Under the pieces are notes generated by a model. The model was not told where the DNA came from and searched no databases. It saw only the letters and a list, made by a program, of their open reading frames with translations. DNA of 64,000 nt from Mycolicibacterium monacense (GTDB taxonomy: Bacteria > Actinomycetota > Actinomycetes > Mycobacteriales > Mycobacteriaceae), in NCBI RefSeq assembly GCF_010731575.1, contig NZ_AP022617.1, positions 186,001-250,000 on the forward strand. Direction: 5' to 3'. The position numbers and the translations under genes are program-made. Shown here piece after piece: positions 35,936-46,440 of this stretch; position 1 is the first letter of the stretch; the number at the start of each line of letters is the position of its first letter.

Positions 35936-36889
35936 ATGACCGACCAACCTCCCCCACCGCCCGGAAACTATCCGCCGCCGCCTCAGGGCGGTTACCCGCC
36001 GCCCCCGCCGCCCGGTGGCTACCCGCCTCCGCCCACCCAGGGCGGTTATCCGCCGCCGCCCCCCGGTGGCTACCCGCCACCGCCGCCGCCGCAGGGCGGG
36101 TATCCGCCACCCCCACAGGGCAACTACCCGCCTGCCGGTTATCCCGTTGGGCCCCAGGGTGGTTACCCGCCCGCCGGCTTCGGGCCCGGTGGCTACAGCG
36201 TGGGCGAGGCCTTCTCGTGGGCGTGGAACAAGTTCGGCAAGAACGCCGTTCCGCTCCTCGTCGCCACCCTGGCCTACGGCCTCATCATCATCGTCATCCA
36301 GGCGCTGACCAATACGCTGTCGGCGGCGGTGGATCCGGGTGACTCCACCAACTACATGTCCGACGGCAGCGGCTTCGAGTTCTCCTACACCATCGACAGC
36401 CCGGCCGGGATCATCGTCGCGTTCATCGGCTGGCTGATCTCACTCGTGGTCGCCGCGGCCGTGCAATCCGCTTACCTCGGCGGCATGCTCGACATCGCCG
36501 ACGGGCGAGAGGTTTCCATCGGGTCCTTCTTCCGGCCGCGCAACATCGGCAGCGTCATCATCGCGGGCCTCATCGTCGGCGTCATCACCACGGTGGGTTT
36601 CCTGCTGTGCGTCATCCCCGGCCTGATCGCGAGCATCATGTTGATGTTCACGGTGGTCAGCCTGCTCGACCGCAACCTCGCGCCGATCGAGGCCGTCAAG
36701 ACCAGCTTCGACATCAGCAAGGGGAACTTCGGAAGCGTCTTCCTGGCCTGGCTGGTGATGGTCGTGACGGTGTTCGTCGGAGCCCTGCTGTGCGGTGTCG
36801 GCCTACTGGTGGCCGCCCCCGTCGCCACGCTGATCCTCGTCTACACCTACCGCGTCCTCACCGGCGGTCAGGTCGCACCCAAGCAGTAG
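35936..36889 (+). CDS. pra: Proline-rich antigen Pra homologue
   Basis: Membrane protein of 317 residues. Residues 1-85 are repeats of GGYPPPPP or close variants, about eight in number. The rest holds about four to five hydrophobic helices (NAVPLLVATLAYGLIIIVIQ and later ones). It matches Pra (Rv1078, 36-kDa antigen), which is shorter; the extra length is in the repeats. The repeat DNA is prone to slippage, so repeat number may vary. It may help anchor other envelope proteins. Confidence 0.88.
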   Translation: MTDQPPPPPGNYPPPPQGGYPPPPPPGGYPPPPTQGGYPPPPPGGYPPPPPPQGGYPPPPQGNYPPAGYPVGPQGGYPPAGFGPGGYSVGEAFSWAWNKFGKNAVPLLVATLAYGLIIIVIQALTNTLSAAVDPGDSTNYMSDGSGFEFSYTIDSPAGIIVAFIGWLISLVVAAAVQSAYLGGMLDIADGREVSIGSFFRPRNIGSVIIAGLIVGVITTVGFLLCVIPGLIASIMLMFTVVSLLDRNLAPIEAVKTSFDISKGNFGSVFLAWLVMVVTVFVGALLCGVGLLVAAPVATLILVYTYRVLTGGQVAPKQ

Positions 36890-36895
36890 CCCACG

Positions 36896-38065
<1,170 letters not shown>

Positions 38066-38107
38066 GAACCCATGTCTACACGGCGCTTCGATAGGCTCGA
38101 CGGTGTT

Positions 38108-39286
38108 ATGACTGAACAGCGCAGCGCCCACGGACCCGCCCACGGACTCGCCACTGGACTCGCCACGAAGGCCATCCACGCCGGGTACGCCCCCGACCCC
38201 CGCACCGGTGCGGTCAACACGCCGATCTACGCCAGCTCGACCTTCGCCCAGGACGGTGTCGGAGGGCTGCGGGGCGGCTTCGAGTACGCCCGCACCGGCA
38301 ACCCGACGCGGCAGTCCCTGGAGTCGGCGCTGGCCGCGGTGGAGGAAGCCGGGTACGGCCGGGCCTTCGCCTCCGGGATGGCCGCCACCGACTGTGCGTT
38401 GCGCGCGGTGCTGCGCCCCGGTGACCATCTCGTCATCCCGGACGACGCCTACGGCGGCACGTTCCGGCTGATCGACAAGGTGTTCTCCCAGTGGGGCATC
38501 AGCTACACGGCGGTCGCGCTGTCGGACCTCGACGCCGTCCGGGCGGCGATCACCCCGCAGACCAAGATGATCTGGGTCGAGACGCCGACCAACCCGCTGC
38601 TGTCGATCGCCGACATCGCCGGTATCGCAGGCATCGCGGCCGAATCGGGGCTGAAGGTGTTGGTGGACAACACCTTTGCCTCGCCCGCGTTACAGCAGCC
38701 GTTGCTGCTCGGCGCGGACATCGTGTTGCACTCCACCACGAAGTACATCGGCGGACACTCCGACGTGGTCGGCGGCGCGCTGCTGACCAACGACGAGGAA
38801 CTCGACACGGCGTTCGCCTTCCTGCAGAACGGATCGGGCGCCGTCCCAGGACCGTTCGACGCCTACCTCACCCTGCGCGGACTCAAGACGCTGGTGGTGC
38901 GGATGCAGCGACACAGCGAGAACGCTGCGGCGGTCGCCGAATTCCTCGACGGCCACCCGGCGATCGACACGGTGCTCTATCCCGGTCTGCCCAGCCATCC
39001 CGGCCACGACGTGGCCGCCAAGCAGATGAGCGGGTTCGGCGGCATGGTGTCGGTGCGGCTACACGGCGGGCCCAAGGCGGCTCGCGAATTCTGCGCCCGC
39101 ACAGGCATTTTCATCCTCGCCGAATCGCTGGGCGGGGTGGAGTCGCTGATCGAGCATCCGGGTGCGATGACGCACGCGTCCACCGCCGGATCCCAACTCG
39201 AGGTGCCCGAGGATCTGGTGCGGCTGTCGGTCGGCATCGAGGACCGCGCGGATCTGATCGCCGACCTGGAGCAGGCGCTAGCCTAA
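38108..39286 (+). CDS. metB: Cystathionine gamma-synthase MetB
   Basis: PLP enzyme of 392 residues that joins O-succinyl- or O-acetylhomoserine and cysteine. K212 in VLHSTTKYIGGHSDVVGG is the cofactor lysine. SSTFAQDG, FEYARTGNPTR and the C-terminal SLGGVESLIEHPGAMTHAS are the family blocks. Corresponds to Rv1079. Start ATG 38108 is 42 nt from the divergent dehydrogenase start. The last 9 nt overlap the convergent GPP34 gene. Confidence 0.93.
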   Translation: MTEQRSAHGPAHGLATGLATKAIHAGYAPDPRTGAVNTPIYASSTFAQDGVGGLRGGFEYARTGNPTRQSLESALAAVEEAGYGRAFASGMAATDCALRAVLRPGDHLVIPDDAYGGTFRLIDKVFSQWGISYTAVALSDLDAVRAAITPQTKMIWVETPTNPLLSIADIAGIAGIAAESGLKVLVDNTFASPALQQPLLLGADIVLHSTTKYIGGHSDVVGGALLTNDEELDTAFAFLQNGSGAVPGPFDAYLTLRGLKTLVVRMQRHSENAAAVAEFLDGHPAIDTVLYPGLPSHPGHDVAAKQMSGFGGMVSVRLHGGPKAAREFCARTGIFILAESLGGVESLIEHPGAMTHASTAGSQLEVPEDLVRLSVGIEDRADLIADLEQALA

Positions 39287-39949
39287 CGCCGCGCGCAGCG
39301 CCGCCGCGGTGACCGCGAGGTTCACCTCGGCCAGCCCGGTCGGCGACTCGTCGACCCAACTGCCGAGCGAGATCTCACCGGCCCGGCCGTGCACCCACCG
39401 CCAGCCCCGGTCGTTGAGGCTCAGCAGCGCGCCCAGCCCGTCCACCGCGTGCAGCAGCGTGATGACCGCCGCCGTCGAGGGGGTGGGCGGTGTGCGGTCG
39501 AACAGCGCCGAGAGCACCTGGGAGCGGGAGTGCGCGGCCCGGTCGCGGTTGGCCACCGGCCACCCGTACTGGTGGCCGATCCGCTTACTCCGCTTACCGG
39601 GCAGTTCGACCCGACCGATCTGGCCGGTGGCCTCCAGGTGGGCGAGCAGCGCGTCCTCGGTGTGCCTGCGCAGTCGGTCGATCGCCACCGGCGGGCGCAG
39701 GGCGCGGCGCTGCAGAAGCCGGAAGGCCGGTTCGGCGACGGGGTCGAGCGGGCCGCGGGGCGTCAAGGCGACGAGCCGGCCGGCCGGCGCGGGGTCACCG
39801 TCGACGGCGGGCCGGATGAGGCACGCGTGTGCGAGGTCGAGAAGCACCGCGGCGGCGAGTACCCGCTCGCGGCGCGGCTTGTCCAGGCACGGCTGCGCGG
39901 ACGCGTTGTCCAGCAGCAGCAGTAACAGGTCTTCGGCGATGCGCGCCAT
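39278..39949 (-). CDS. GPP34 (Golgi phosphoprotein 3-like) family protein
   Basis: Protein of 223 residues. The start MARIAEDLLLLLLDNAS and the segment VLAAAVLLDLAHACLIRP are the GPP34 pattern (LxLLLLDDxxG, AxxLxDLAxxGRI). In eukaryotes GOLPH3 binds phosphatidylinositol-4-phosphate. Actinobacterial copies are common and of unknown role, and this one may bind membrane lipids. It begins 6 nt after greA and so is co-transcribed with it. Confidence 0.75.
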   Translation of the reverse strand: MARIAEDLLLLLLDNASAQPCLDKPRRERVLAAAVLLDLAHACLIRPAVDGDPAPAGRLVALTPRGPLDPVAEPAFRLLQRRALRPPVAIDRLRRHTEDALLAHLEATGQIGRVELPGKRSKRIGHQYGWPVANRDRAAHSRSQVLSALFDRTPPTPSTAAVITLLHAVDGLGALLSLNDRGWRWVHGRAGEISLGSWVDESPTGLAEVNLAVTAAALRAALG

Positions 39950-39955
39950 GGACCG

Positions 39956-40450
39956 TCAGGAGTGGTACGGCTCCGCGCTGACGAGGGTGACCTCGACCGT
40001 GCTGCCGCTGGGGACGGTGTAGGTGCGCGTCTCGCCCACCTTCGCGTCGATCAACGCGGCGCCCAGCGGCGACGCGGGGGAGTACACCTCGAGCTTGCCG
40101 TCGTTGACGGCCTGCTCACGGGTGCCGATCAGGAACGTCTCAGTGTCCTTCTCGTCACCGTCGTAGTACACCTTGACCACGGAGCCGGGCAGTGCGACGC
40201 CCGACTGCTTGGGCGCTTCGCCGACCTTGGCGTTGTTGAGCAGCTCCTGCAGCTGGCGGATGCGCGCCTCTTCCTGACCCTGCTGCTCGCGGGCGGCGTG
40301 GTAGCCGCCGTTCTCGCGGAGGTCGCCCTCCTCGCGGCGGTCGTTGATCTCGGCGGCGATGACGGGGCGGTTGGCGATCAGCTGGTCCAGCTCCGCCTTC
40401 AGCCGGTCGTATGACTCCTGGGTCAACCACGTGACCTGAGTGTCAGTCAT
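39956..40450 (-). CDS. greA: Transcription elongation factor GreA
   Basis: Transcript-cleavage factor of 164 residues, the same length as Rv1080c. The N-terminal coiled coil bears the acidic tip [20 protein letters not shown], which enters the RNA polymerase channel. The C-terminal FKBP-like domain ends with [18 protein letters not shown]. Start ATG 40450 (MTDTQVTWL) is conserved; the frame open upstream is not. Confidence 0.95.
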   Translation of the reverse strand: MTDTQVTWLTQESYDRLKAELDQLIANRPVIAAEINDRREEGDLRENGGYHAAREQQGQEEARIRQLQELLNNAKVGEAPKQSGVALPGSVVKVYYDGDEKDTETFLIGTREQAVNDGKLEVYSPASPLGAALIDAKVGETRTYTVPSGSTVEVTLVSAEPYHS

Positions 40451-40578
40451 GTCCTTCGCGCTCCTGTCGTCGTTGTCTCGCGCTGTGTTCGCGTACGAAG
40501 TCTTTGGGGTCGAGGGCCGGGCGCTCGTGGCGTGTATCGCTGCAGCCCCCGACTCGTGCCTCCCCCGGCACGAAGATG

Positions 40579-40600
40579 CGTGTAAATGCAGCAATACACG
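40579..40600. promoter_or_regulatory. Inverted repeat upstream of greA
   Basis: CGTGTA and TACACG lie 10 nt apart in the 244-nt gap between greA and the DUF4307 gene. It may be an operator, or part of a greA promoter. Nothing else is recognisable in that gap. Confidence 0.3.
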
Positions 40601-40694
40601 GCCCCAGCCGGAACCGTGTACCGGTCGATCCTACCACCGACGCGTCAGCGGACGTTCACGATTTCGCTGTCGTTCGTTCGCCGGGCGCCACGCG

Positions 40695-41117
40695 CTACGG
40701 TGCCACCAGGTAGGGCGGCACGTCGAGCCCGCATCCGTAGACGTCTCCGATCACCGGCGGTTTGCTGGCTTCGACCACCGTCGTGACCTGCACCGTCGCC
40801 TGTTCCGACGGTGGCACGAGGATCTCGCGACGGCCGGTCTCGCTCCCGTCCTTGGACCGCGCCCGCACGATGCACACCGCGGGTCGCGAAGGGTCCTCGC
40901 GGGTGACGCTGACCGTCACCTCGACGGTGCGGTCGTCGATGATCCGGTAGGCCCCGAGCTCACCCTCGACCTCCTGGGTGCCCAACCGCTGGGAGGCCAC
41001 GATCGCCAGGATCACCCCCGCGACGACCACGCCGGCGGCCAGGACGGCGGCCACCAGCCGACGCGTCCGGCGTGAGACCCGCTGCCGCCCGTAACGGGCG
41101 GCGGGACGTTCGATCAT
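40695..41117 (-). CDS. DUF4307 membrane protein (Rv1081c-type)
   Basis: A 140-residue protein with a basic start (ERPAARYGRQRVSRRTRR), one transmembrane helix (residues about 22-42), and an exported domain with two cysteines (AVCIVRA and YGCGLDV). These match the DUF4307 pattern and Rv1081c in length and place. Function unknown. It is divergent from mca. Confidence 0.85.
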   Translation of the reverse strand: MIERPAARYGRQRVSRRTRRLVAAVLAAGVVVAGVILAIVASQRLGTQEVEGELGAYRIIDDRTVEVTVSVTREDPSRPAVCIVRARSKDGSETGRREILVPPSEQATVQVTTVVEASKPPVIGDVYGCGLDVPPYLVAP

Positions 41118-41256
41118 GCGTTTGGGGTGCCCGTCGGTCGGCGTGCTCTGTCAGGACTGAGACTATAGAGCGCAACGGGTGCGACCTCGAAGACGAGCCC
41201 GGGCCCGAAACTGCCCGGGGCATAGTCGCGACGATGCCGTAGTTAGATGAGATGAG

Positions 41257-42129
41257 ATGAGTGAACTGCGCTTGATGGCGGTGCATGCGCACCCCGACGA
41301 CGAGTCGAGCAAGGGTGCCGCCACCATGGCCAAATACGCCGACGCGGGCGCCCGCGTGATGGTGGTGACGCTGACCGGTGGTGAGCGCGGCGACATCCTG
41401 AACCCGGCGATGGACATTCCGGAGGTGCACGGCCGGATGGCCGAGATCCGGCGTGACGAGATGGCCAGGGCCGCCGAGATCCTCGGCGTCGAACACCGCT
41501 GGCTCGGATTCGTCGACTCCGGACTGCCCGAGGGTGATCCGCTGCCGCCGCTGCCCGACGGCTGTTTCGCGCTGGCTCCCCTCGAGGAGTCCACCGAGGC
41601 GCTCGTGCGGGTCATCCGGGAGTTCAGGCCGCACGTGATGACGACCTACGACGAGACGGGCGGTTATCCGCACCCGGACCACATCCGCTGCCACGAGGTG
41701 TCGGTGGCCGCGTACGAGGCGGCCGGCGACTACCTGCGGTACCCCGACGCGGGTGAGCCGTGGAACGTGTCGAAGCTGTACTACATCCACGGGTTCCTGC
41801 GGGATCGCATGCAGACGCTGCAGGACGAGTTCGCCAAGCACGGGCTCGAAGGGCCGTTCGCGAAATGGCTCGAGCACTGGAACCCCGACCGCGACATCTT
41901 CGCCAAGCGGGTGACCACCCGGGTGGAGTGCGCGAAGTACTTCCCGCAGCGTGACGATGCGCTGCGGGCACACGCCACCCAGATCGACCCGAACAGCTTC
42001 TTCTTCGCGGCGCCGCTCGAGTGGCAGGAACGGCTCTGGCCGACGGAGGAGTTCGAACTGGCCCGCTCACGCATTCCGGTCACCCTGCCCGAGACCGATC
42101 TCTTCGAGGGCGTCGAGGTGGACCGATGA
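41257..42129 (+). CDS. mca: Mycothiol S-conjugate amidase Mca
   Basis: Zinc amidase of 290 residues that cleaves mycothiol conjugates to mercapturic acids for detoxification. Metal ligands H12 and D15 in [13 protein letters not shown], third ligand in [17 protein letters not shown]/MshB fold. The length equals Rv1082 (288), and long C-terminal residues after [12 protein letters not shown] separate it from MshB. The downstream small membrane protein overlaps it as ATGA. Confidence 0.95.
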   Translation: MSELRLMAVHAHPDDESSKGAATMAKYADAGARVMVVTLTGGERGDILNPAMDIPEVHGRMAEIRRDEMARAAEILGVEHRWLGFVDSGLPEGDPLPPLPDGCFALAPLEESTEALVRVIREFRPHVMTTYDETGGYPHPDHIRCHEVSVAAYEAAGDYLRYPDAGEPWNVSKLYYIHGFLRDRMQTLQDEFAKHGLEGPFAKWLEHWNPDRDIFAKRVTTRVECAKYFPQRDDALRAHATQIDPNSFFFAAPLEWQERLWPTEEFELARSRIPVTLPETDLFEGVEVDR

Positions 42130-42431
42130 TCGAGACGGTGTTGCTGGCGACGGAATGGCTGGCCCAGGAGCAGCCCCGCGAGACCGGCCCGGACTTCGGC
42201 AAGGCCAGCCCGTTCGGTCTGCTCATCGTCGCGGCACTTCTGGTCGCGGTCTTCCTGCTGGTGTGGTCGATGAACCGGCACCTCAAGCGGTTACCGGAGT
42301 CGTTCGACCCCGAACATCCCGAACCCGATCAGGCCGTGGACGACGGCACCGTCGACCTCGGTGGCGATCCCGGCGCGGGCCCCCGCAGCGTTGCCGAGAA
42401 CGGGAACCCCCCGCGTGAGTCCGGCGGGTAA
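42126..42431 (+). CDS. Small membrane protein (Rv1083-type)
   Basis: A 101-residue protein with one transmembrane segment ([19 protein letters not shown], residues about 31-49) and a polar, acidic cytoplasmic tail ([14 protein letters not shown]). Start ATG 42126 overlaps the mca stop by 4 nt, so translation is coupled. The end overlaps the next gene by 17 nt. Rv1083 has the same position and plan. Function unknown. Confidence 0.78.
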   Translation: MIETVLLATEWLAQEQPRETGPDFGKASPFGLLIVAALLVAVFLLVWSMNRHLKRLPESFDPEHPEPDQAVDDGTVDLGGDPGAGPRSVAENGNPPRESGG

Positions 42432-44409
42432 CGAACTCGGCGGGGCCACCAGCCCCTACCTGCGCCAGCACGCCGACAACCCGGTGCACTGGCGTCAGTG
42501 GACCCCGGCCGCGCTGGCCGAGGCCGCCGAACGTGACGTGCCGATCCTGCTGTCCATCGGATACGCGGCCTGCCACTGGTGTCACGTCATGGCCCATGAA
42601 TCGTTCGAGGACGACGAGGTCGCGGCCGCCGCCAACGCCGACTTCGTGTGCATCAAGGTCGACCGCGAGGAGCGGCCGGACCTCGACGCGGTGTACATGA
42701 ACGCCACCGTCGCGCTGACCGGTCAGGGCGGTTGGCCGATGACGTGTTTCCTCACCCCCGACGGGCGGCCGTTCTTCTGCGGCACGTACTACCCGAAACC
42801 GAACTTCCTGCAGTTGCTGGCCGCCGTCGCCGAAACGTGGCGGGAACGTCGCGGTGAGGTGGAGGAGGCGTCCGACCGCATCGCCGGCGAACTGCGCAAC
42901 ATGGCGGGCGGGCTCCCCGGGGGCGGACCGCCGGTGCGGCCGGAACTCTGCGACGCCGCGGTCGCCGCGGTGCTGCGCGACGAGGACACCGCCCGCGGCG
43001 GTTTCGGGGATGCGCCGAAGTTCCCCCCGTCGGCACTGCTGGAGGCCCTGCTGCGCCACCACGAGCGCACCGGGTCGCCGGAGTCGCTCGCCACCGTGGA
43101 GCGCACCGCGACCGCGATGGCCCGCGGCGGTATCTACGACCAGTTGGCGGGCGGCTTCGCGCGGTACAGCGTCGACGCCGAATGGGTGGTGCCGCACTTC
43201 GAGAAGATGCTCTACGACAATGCGCTGCTGCTGCGGGCGTATGCCCACTGGGCGCGTCGCACGGGTGCTCCGCTGGCCCGCCGGGTGGCCGGTGAGACGG
43301 CCCGGTTCCTCATCCACGACCTGGGTGCGGACGCGATGTTCACCTCGTCGCTCGACGCCGATGCCGATGGCGTCGAGGGCCTCACCTATGCGTGGACACC
43401 CGCGCAGCTTCGCGACGTGCTCGGCGACGACGACGGAAGCTGGGCCGCAACGGTTTTCGGTGTCACCGACGCCGGGACGTTCGAACACGGCACCTCGGTG
43501 CTGCAACTACTTGCCGACGCGGACGACCCGGCGCGCCTGGAACGGGTGCGCACCGCGCTGCGGGCCGCGCGGTCGACCCGTCCGCAGCCCGGCCGTGACG
43601 ACAAGGTCGTCACCGCGTGGAACGGGCTGGCGATCACCGCACTCGCCGAGGCCGCCGTCGCCCTCGGGGACCCCGAATTGCTCGACGCCGCAACGGGTTG
43701 CGCACGTGCCGTCGTCGATCTGCACGTGGTCGACGGCCGGTTGCGCCGCGCCAGCCTCGGCGGCCGGGTGGGGGAGAGCGCGGCGATCCTCGAAGACCAC
43801 GCCGCGCTGGCCACCGGATTGCTCACCGTCCACCAGGCGACCGGGGAAGCGCGGTGGCTCGAGACCGGTCTGCACCTCGTCGATGTCGCGCTGGACCACT
43901 TCGCCGACCCGCAGCGCGACGGGTACTGGTTCGACACCGCCGACGACGCCGAGGCGTTGGTGCTGCGGCCCTCGGATCCGTTTGACGGTGCGACACCGTC
44001 GGGTGCGTCGCTGATCGCCGAGGCGCTGCAACTGGCCGCGCACCTGGCGCCGCCGTCGCGGGCCGGGCGGTACGGCGCTGCCGCCGACGCCACGCTGGCC
44101 ACCGCGGCGCTGATCCTCGAACGGGCGCCGCGATCCGGCGGGCACTGGCTCGCGGTGGCCGAGGCCGCCGTCCGCGGACCGATCCAGATCGCGGTGGCCT
44201 GTGACCCGGCCGCCTCCGAATTGCTGGCTGCCGCACGGGTACTCGCACCGGGTGGGGCGATCGTGGTGGGCGGTCCGGTGGGCTCGTCGGAACTGCTGAC
44301 CGACCGTGACCGTGTCCGCGGCGCCGACGCCGCGTACGTCTGCCGGGGCCGGGTGTGCGACCTCCCGGTGACGACCCAAGACGAGTTGGCCGCCGCGCTC
44401 ACCGTGTAA
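42415..44409 (+). CDS. Thioredoxin-fold DUF255/YyaL-like protein (Rv1084-type)
   Basis: Protein of 664 residues. The N-terminus has the signature GGATSPYLRQHADNPVHW and a thioredoxin-like site IGYAACHWCHVMAHESF (CxxC). The rest is a long glycosidase-like helical barrel (GGIYDQLAGGFARYSVD, PHFEKMLYDNALLL). The family is conserved from bacteria to man (SPATA20) without firm function. Start GTG 42415 matches the conserved N-terminus; the frame open from 42361 is rejected. It overlaps the previous gene by 17 nt. Confidence 0.87.
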   Translation: MSPAGNELGGATSPYLRQHADNPVHWRQWTPAALAEAAERDVPILLSIGYAACHWCHVMAHESFEDDEVAAAANADFVCIKVDREERPDLDAVYMNATVALTGQGGWPMTCFLTPDGRPFFCGTYYPKPNFLQLLAAVAETWRERRGEVEEASDRIAGELRNMAGGLPGGGPPVRPELCDAAVAAVLRDEDTARGGFGDAPKFPPSALLEALLRHHERTGSPESLATVERTATAMARGGIYDQLAGGFARYSVDAEWVVPHFEKMLYDNALLLRAYAHWARRTGAPLARRVAGETARFLIHDLGADAMFTSSLDADADGVEGLTYAWTPAQLRDVLGDDDGSWAATVFGVTDAGTFEHGTSVLQLLADADDPARLERVRTALRAARSTRPQPGRDDKVVTAWNGLAITALAEAAVALGDPELLDAATGCARAVVDLHVVDGRLRRASLGGRVGESAAILEDHAALATGLLTVHQATGEARWLETGLHLVDVALDHFADPQRDGYWFDTADDAEALVLRPSDPFDGATPSGASLIAEALQLAAHLAPPSRAGRYGAAADATLATAALILERAPRSGGHWLAVAEAAVRGPIQIAVACDPAASELLAAARVLAPGGAIVVGGPVGSSELLTDRDRVRGADAAYVCRGRVCDLPVTTQDELAAALTV

Positions 44410-44419
44410 CCTGCGGCAC

Positions 44420-44779
44420 ATGGCCGTCGACCCCAAAGCCCTGGTTCAGCGTTACCTCGACACCGTCGCCTCCGGCACCGCCGACGATGTCGCCGCGCTG
44501 TACGCCGAGGACGCCACGCTGGAGGACCCCGTCGGCGGAGGCGAGGTGCACATCGGACGGCACGCGATCGCCGGCTTCTACAAGAACACGGACGGCGTCG
44601 AGATCAGCACCGAACTGCTGACGATCCGCGTCGGCGGTAACGAGGCCGCGTTCCTGTTCGCGATCACCGTCGGCGGCGCCATGCGCATCGAACCGATCGA
44701 GATCATGACGTTCAACCATGACGGGCAGATCGCCTCGATGAAGGCCTACTGGGGTCCGGACGACGTCACCCAGCTGTGA
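44420..44779 (+). CDS. SnoaL-like/ketosteroid isomerase-type protein
   Basis: A 119-residue NTF2-fold protein. LVQRYLDTVASGTADDVAALYAEDATLEDPVG gives the usual tyrosine and acidic pair (shown here as separate motifs YLDTV and DATLEDPVG), and ends MKAYWGPDDVTQL. It resembles delta-5-3-ketosteroid isomerase, which shifts a double bond in steroids. Substrate unproven. It lies 10 nt after the DUF255 gene and its stop is inside the hairpin. Confidence 0.72.
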   Translation: MAVDPKALVQRYLDTVASGTADDVAALYAEDATLEDPVGGGEVHIGRHAIAGFYKNTDGVEISTELLTIRVGGNEAAFLFAITVGGAMRIEPIEIMTFNHDGQIASMKAYWGPDDVTQL

Positions 44780-44826
44780 TTTCGGCGTGCTGGGTCGCGC
44801 TGGGCGCGACCGCGCACGCCGAAATC
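44778..44826. terminator. Long hairpin, GATTTCGGCGTG family, copy 1
   Basis: Outer arms GATTTCGGCGTGC and GCACGCCGAAATC (13 nt, perfect), then inner arms GGTCGCGC and GCGCGACC around a TGG loop. It overlaps the stop codon of the KSI-like gene and ends 2 nt before the stop of the convergent hemolysin gene. Probable bidirectional terminator, and one of three related copies. Confidence 0.75.
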
Positions 44827-44828
44827 GC

Positions 44829-45572
44829 CTAGCTCGAGAAGACCGCGAACCACATCGCGATGTAGTGGCAGATCGCCGCGACGGCGGTGCACGCGTGGAA
44901 GAACTCGTGATGGCCGAAGGTCGTCGGCCACGGATTGGGCCACTTCAGCCCGTAGAGCACCCCGCCGATGCTGTAGAGCGCGCCGCCGACGATCAGCAGC
45001 ACCACCGCGGAGACCCCCGCGCCGTCCATGATCGGGCCGATGAACCAGGCCGCCACCCAGCCGAGCAGCAGGTACAGCGGCACCCCGACCCACGCCGGGG
45101 CCGACGGCCAGAACATCTTGAGCAGCACTCCGGCGAGCGCACCGCCCCACACGATCCAGAACAGCACCATGCCCTTGCCCTCGGGCAGGGCCAGCAGGGC
45201 GAACGGTGTATAGCTGCCCGCGATGAAGATGAAGATCATCGAGTGGTCGGCGCGTTTCATCCACTTGCGCGCCACCGGGGAACGCCAGTTCACCCGGTGA
45301 TAGGTCCCGCTGACGGCGAACATCGCCACGATCGTGAGCGTGTAGATCAGCGTCGCGATCCCCGCGCGGGTGGACACGACCGCCCACGACACCGACACCA
45401 GCGTCGCCCCGCAGATCACCGCGACGACGGCGGAGTAGACGTGGATCCAGCCGCGCGCCCGCGGCTTGCCGATGAACTGTGCCACCCGTTCGGCGACTGC
45501 CTCGGGGAAGTCCTCCGGATCGGCCGGCGAACGCGGCTCGTCGGCGTCGATCGGTGTGGACGGGGTCGTCAT
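44829..45572 (-). CDS. Hemolysin III/YqfA-family membrane protein (Rv1085c-type)
   Basis: Protein of 247 residues with about seven transmembrane helices, PAQR/hemolysin III type. The metal residues are visible: [28 protein letters not shown] and the final [13 protein letters not shown] with its histidines. The name is historical; most act as membrane hydrolases or receptors. Start ATG 45572 follows a GAGGTGAC site. The 45 N-terminal residues are polar. Confidence 0.87.
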   Translation of the reverse strand: MTTPSTPIDADEPRSPADPEDFPEAVAERVAQFIGKPRARGWIHVYSAVVAVICGATLVSVSWAVVSTRAGIATLIYTLTIVAMFAVSGTYHRVNWRSPVARKWMKRADHSMIFIFIAGSYTPFALLALPEGKGMVLFWIVWGGALAGVLLKMFWPSAPAWVGVPLYLLLGWVAAWFIGPIMDGAGVSAVVLLIVGGALYSIGGVLYGLKWPNPWPTTFGHHEFFHACTAVAAICHYIAMWFAVFSS

Positions 45573-45627
45573 GTCACCTCCGTCAACTCGGTTGGGGCAC
45601 TCGGCCGCCACAGTAGTCTGAATACTC

Positions 45628-46419
45628 ATGGACATCATTCCCCGCGGTCTCAAGGAGCCTGCATACCGGCTCTATGAGATGCGGTTGCGTCAGGAGCTGA
45701 TGCGGTCCAAATCACAACTGCCGCGCCACATTGCGGTGTTGTGTGACGGCAACCGCCGGTGGGCGCGTGACGCCGGTCACGACGACGTCAGTTACGGCTA
45801 TCGCGTGGGTGCGGCGAAGATCGCCGAGATGCTGCGCTGGTGTCAGGCCGCGGGTATCGAGATGGCCACCGTCTATCTGCTGTCGACCGAGAACCTGCAA
45901 CGGGACGCCGACGAACTCGCCGAGCTCATCGAGATCATCACCGGTGTCGTCGAGGAGATCTGCGCACCGGCCAACCGGTGGAGCGTGCGCACCGTCGGCG
46001 ACCTTTCGCTGCTCGGCGACGAACCTGCGCGGCGACTGCGCGACGCGGTGGAATCCACGACGGGCAACGGCACTGCCTTTCATGTCAACGTCGCCGTCGC
46101 CTACGGCGGCAGGCAGGAAATCGTCGACGCGGTGCGCGCGCTGCTCAGCAAGAAGCTCGCCGACGGAGTCACGGGGGAGCAGTTGGTCGAGGCGGTCACC
46201 GCCGAGGCGATCTCCGAGAACCTCTACACCTCCGGTCAGCCCGATCCGGACCTGGTGATCCGGACCTCCGGTGAGCAGCGGCTGTCGGGGTTCCTGCTGT
46301 GGCAGAGCGCCTATTCGGAGATGTGGTTCACCGAGGCGTACTGGCCGGCGTTCCGGCGGGTCGACTTCCTGCGCGCACTGCGCGACTACACCCGCCGGGA
46401 TCGCCGCTACGGCACCTGA
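45628..46419 (+). CDS. (2Z,6E)-farnesyl diphosphate synthase (Rv1086-type)
   Basis: Cis-prenyltransferase of 263 residues. [14 protein letters not shown] holds the catalytic D40, followed by [13 protein letters not shown] and the isopentenyl-diphosphate site [18 protein letters not shown]. tuberculosis Rv1086 (262) is the short-chain enzyme that makes Z,E-farnesyl diphosphate, the precursor of decaprenyl phosphate for cell-wall synthesis. Start ATG 45628 lies 8 nt after TAGTCT, a leaderless-type geometry. Confidence 0.92.
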   Translation: MDIIPRGLKEPAYRLYEMRLRQELMRSKSQLPRHIAVLCDGNRRWARDAGHDDVSYGYRVGAAKIAEMLRWCQAAGIEMATVYLLSTENLQRDADELAELIEIITGVVEEICAPANRWSVRTVGDLSLLGDEPARRLRDAVESTTGNGTAFHVNVAVAYGGRQEIVDAVRALLSKKLADGVTGEQLVEAVTAEAISENLYTSGQPDPDLVIRTSGEQRLSGFLLWQSAYSEMWFTEAYWPAFRRVDFLRALRDYTRRDRRYGT

Positions 46420-46440
46420 GACGCGTGCCACACTTGTGCC

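Noticed and set aside
35940..36190. Pro-rich repeats of pra as a CRISPR or tandem satellite
   Set aside because: The repeats are in frame, encode GGYPPPP units and lack spacer structure.
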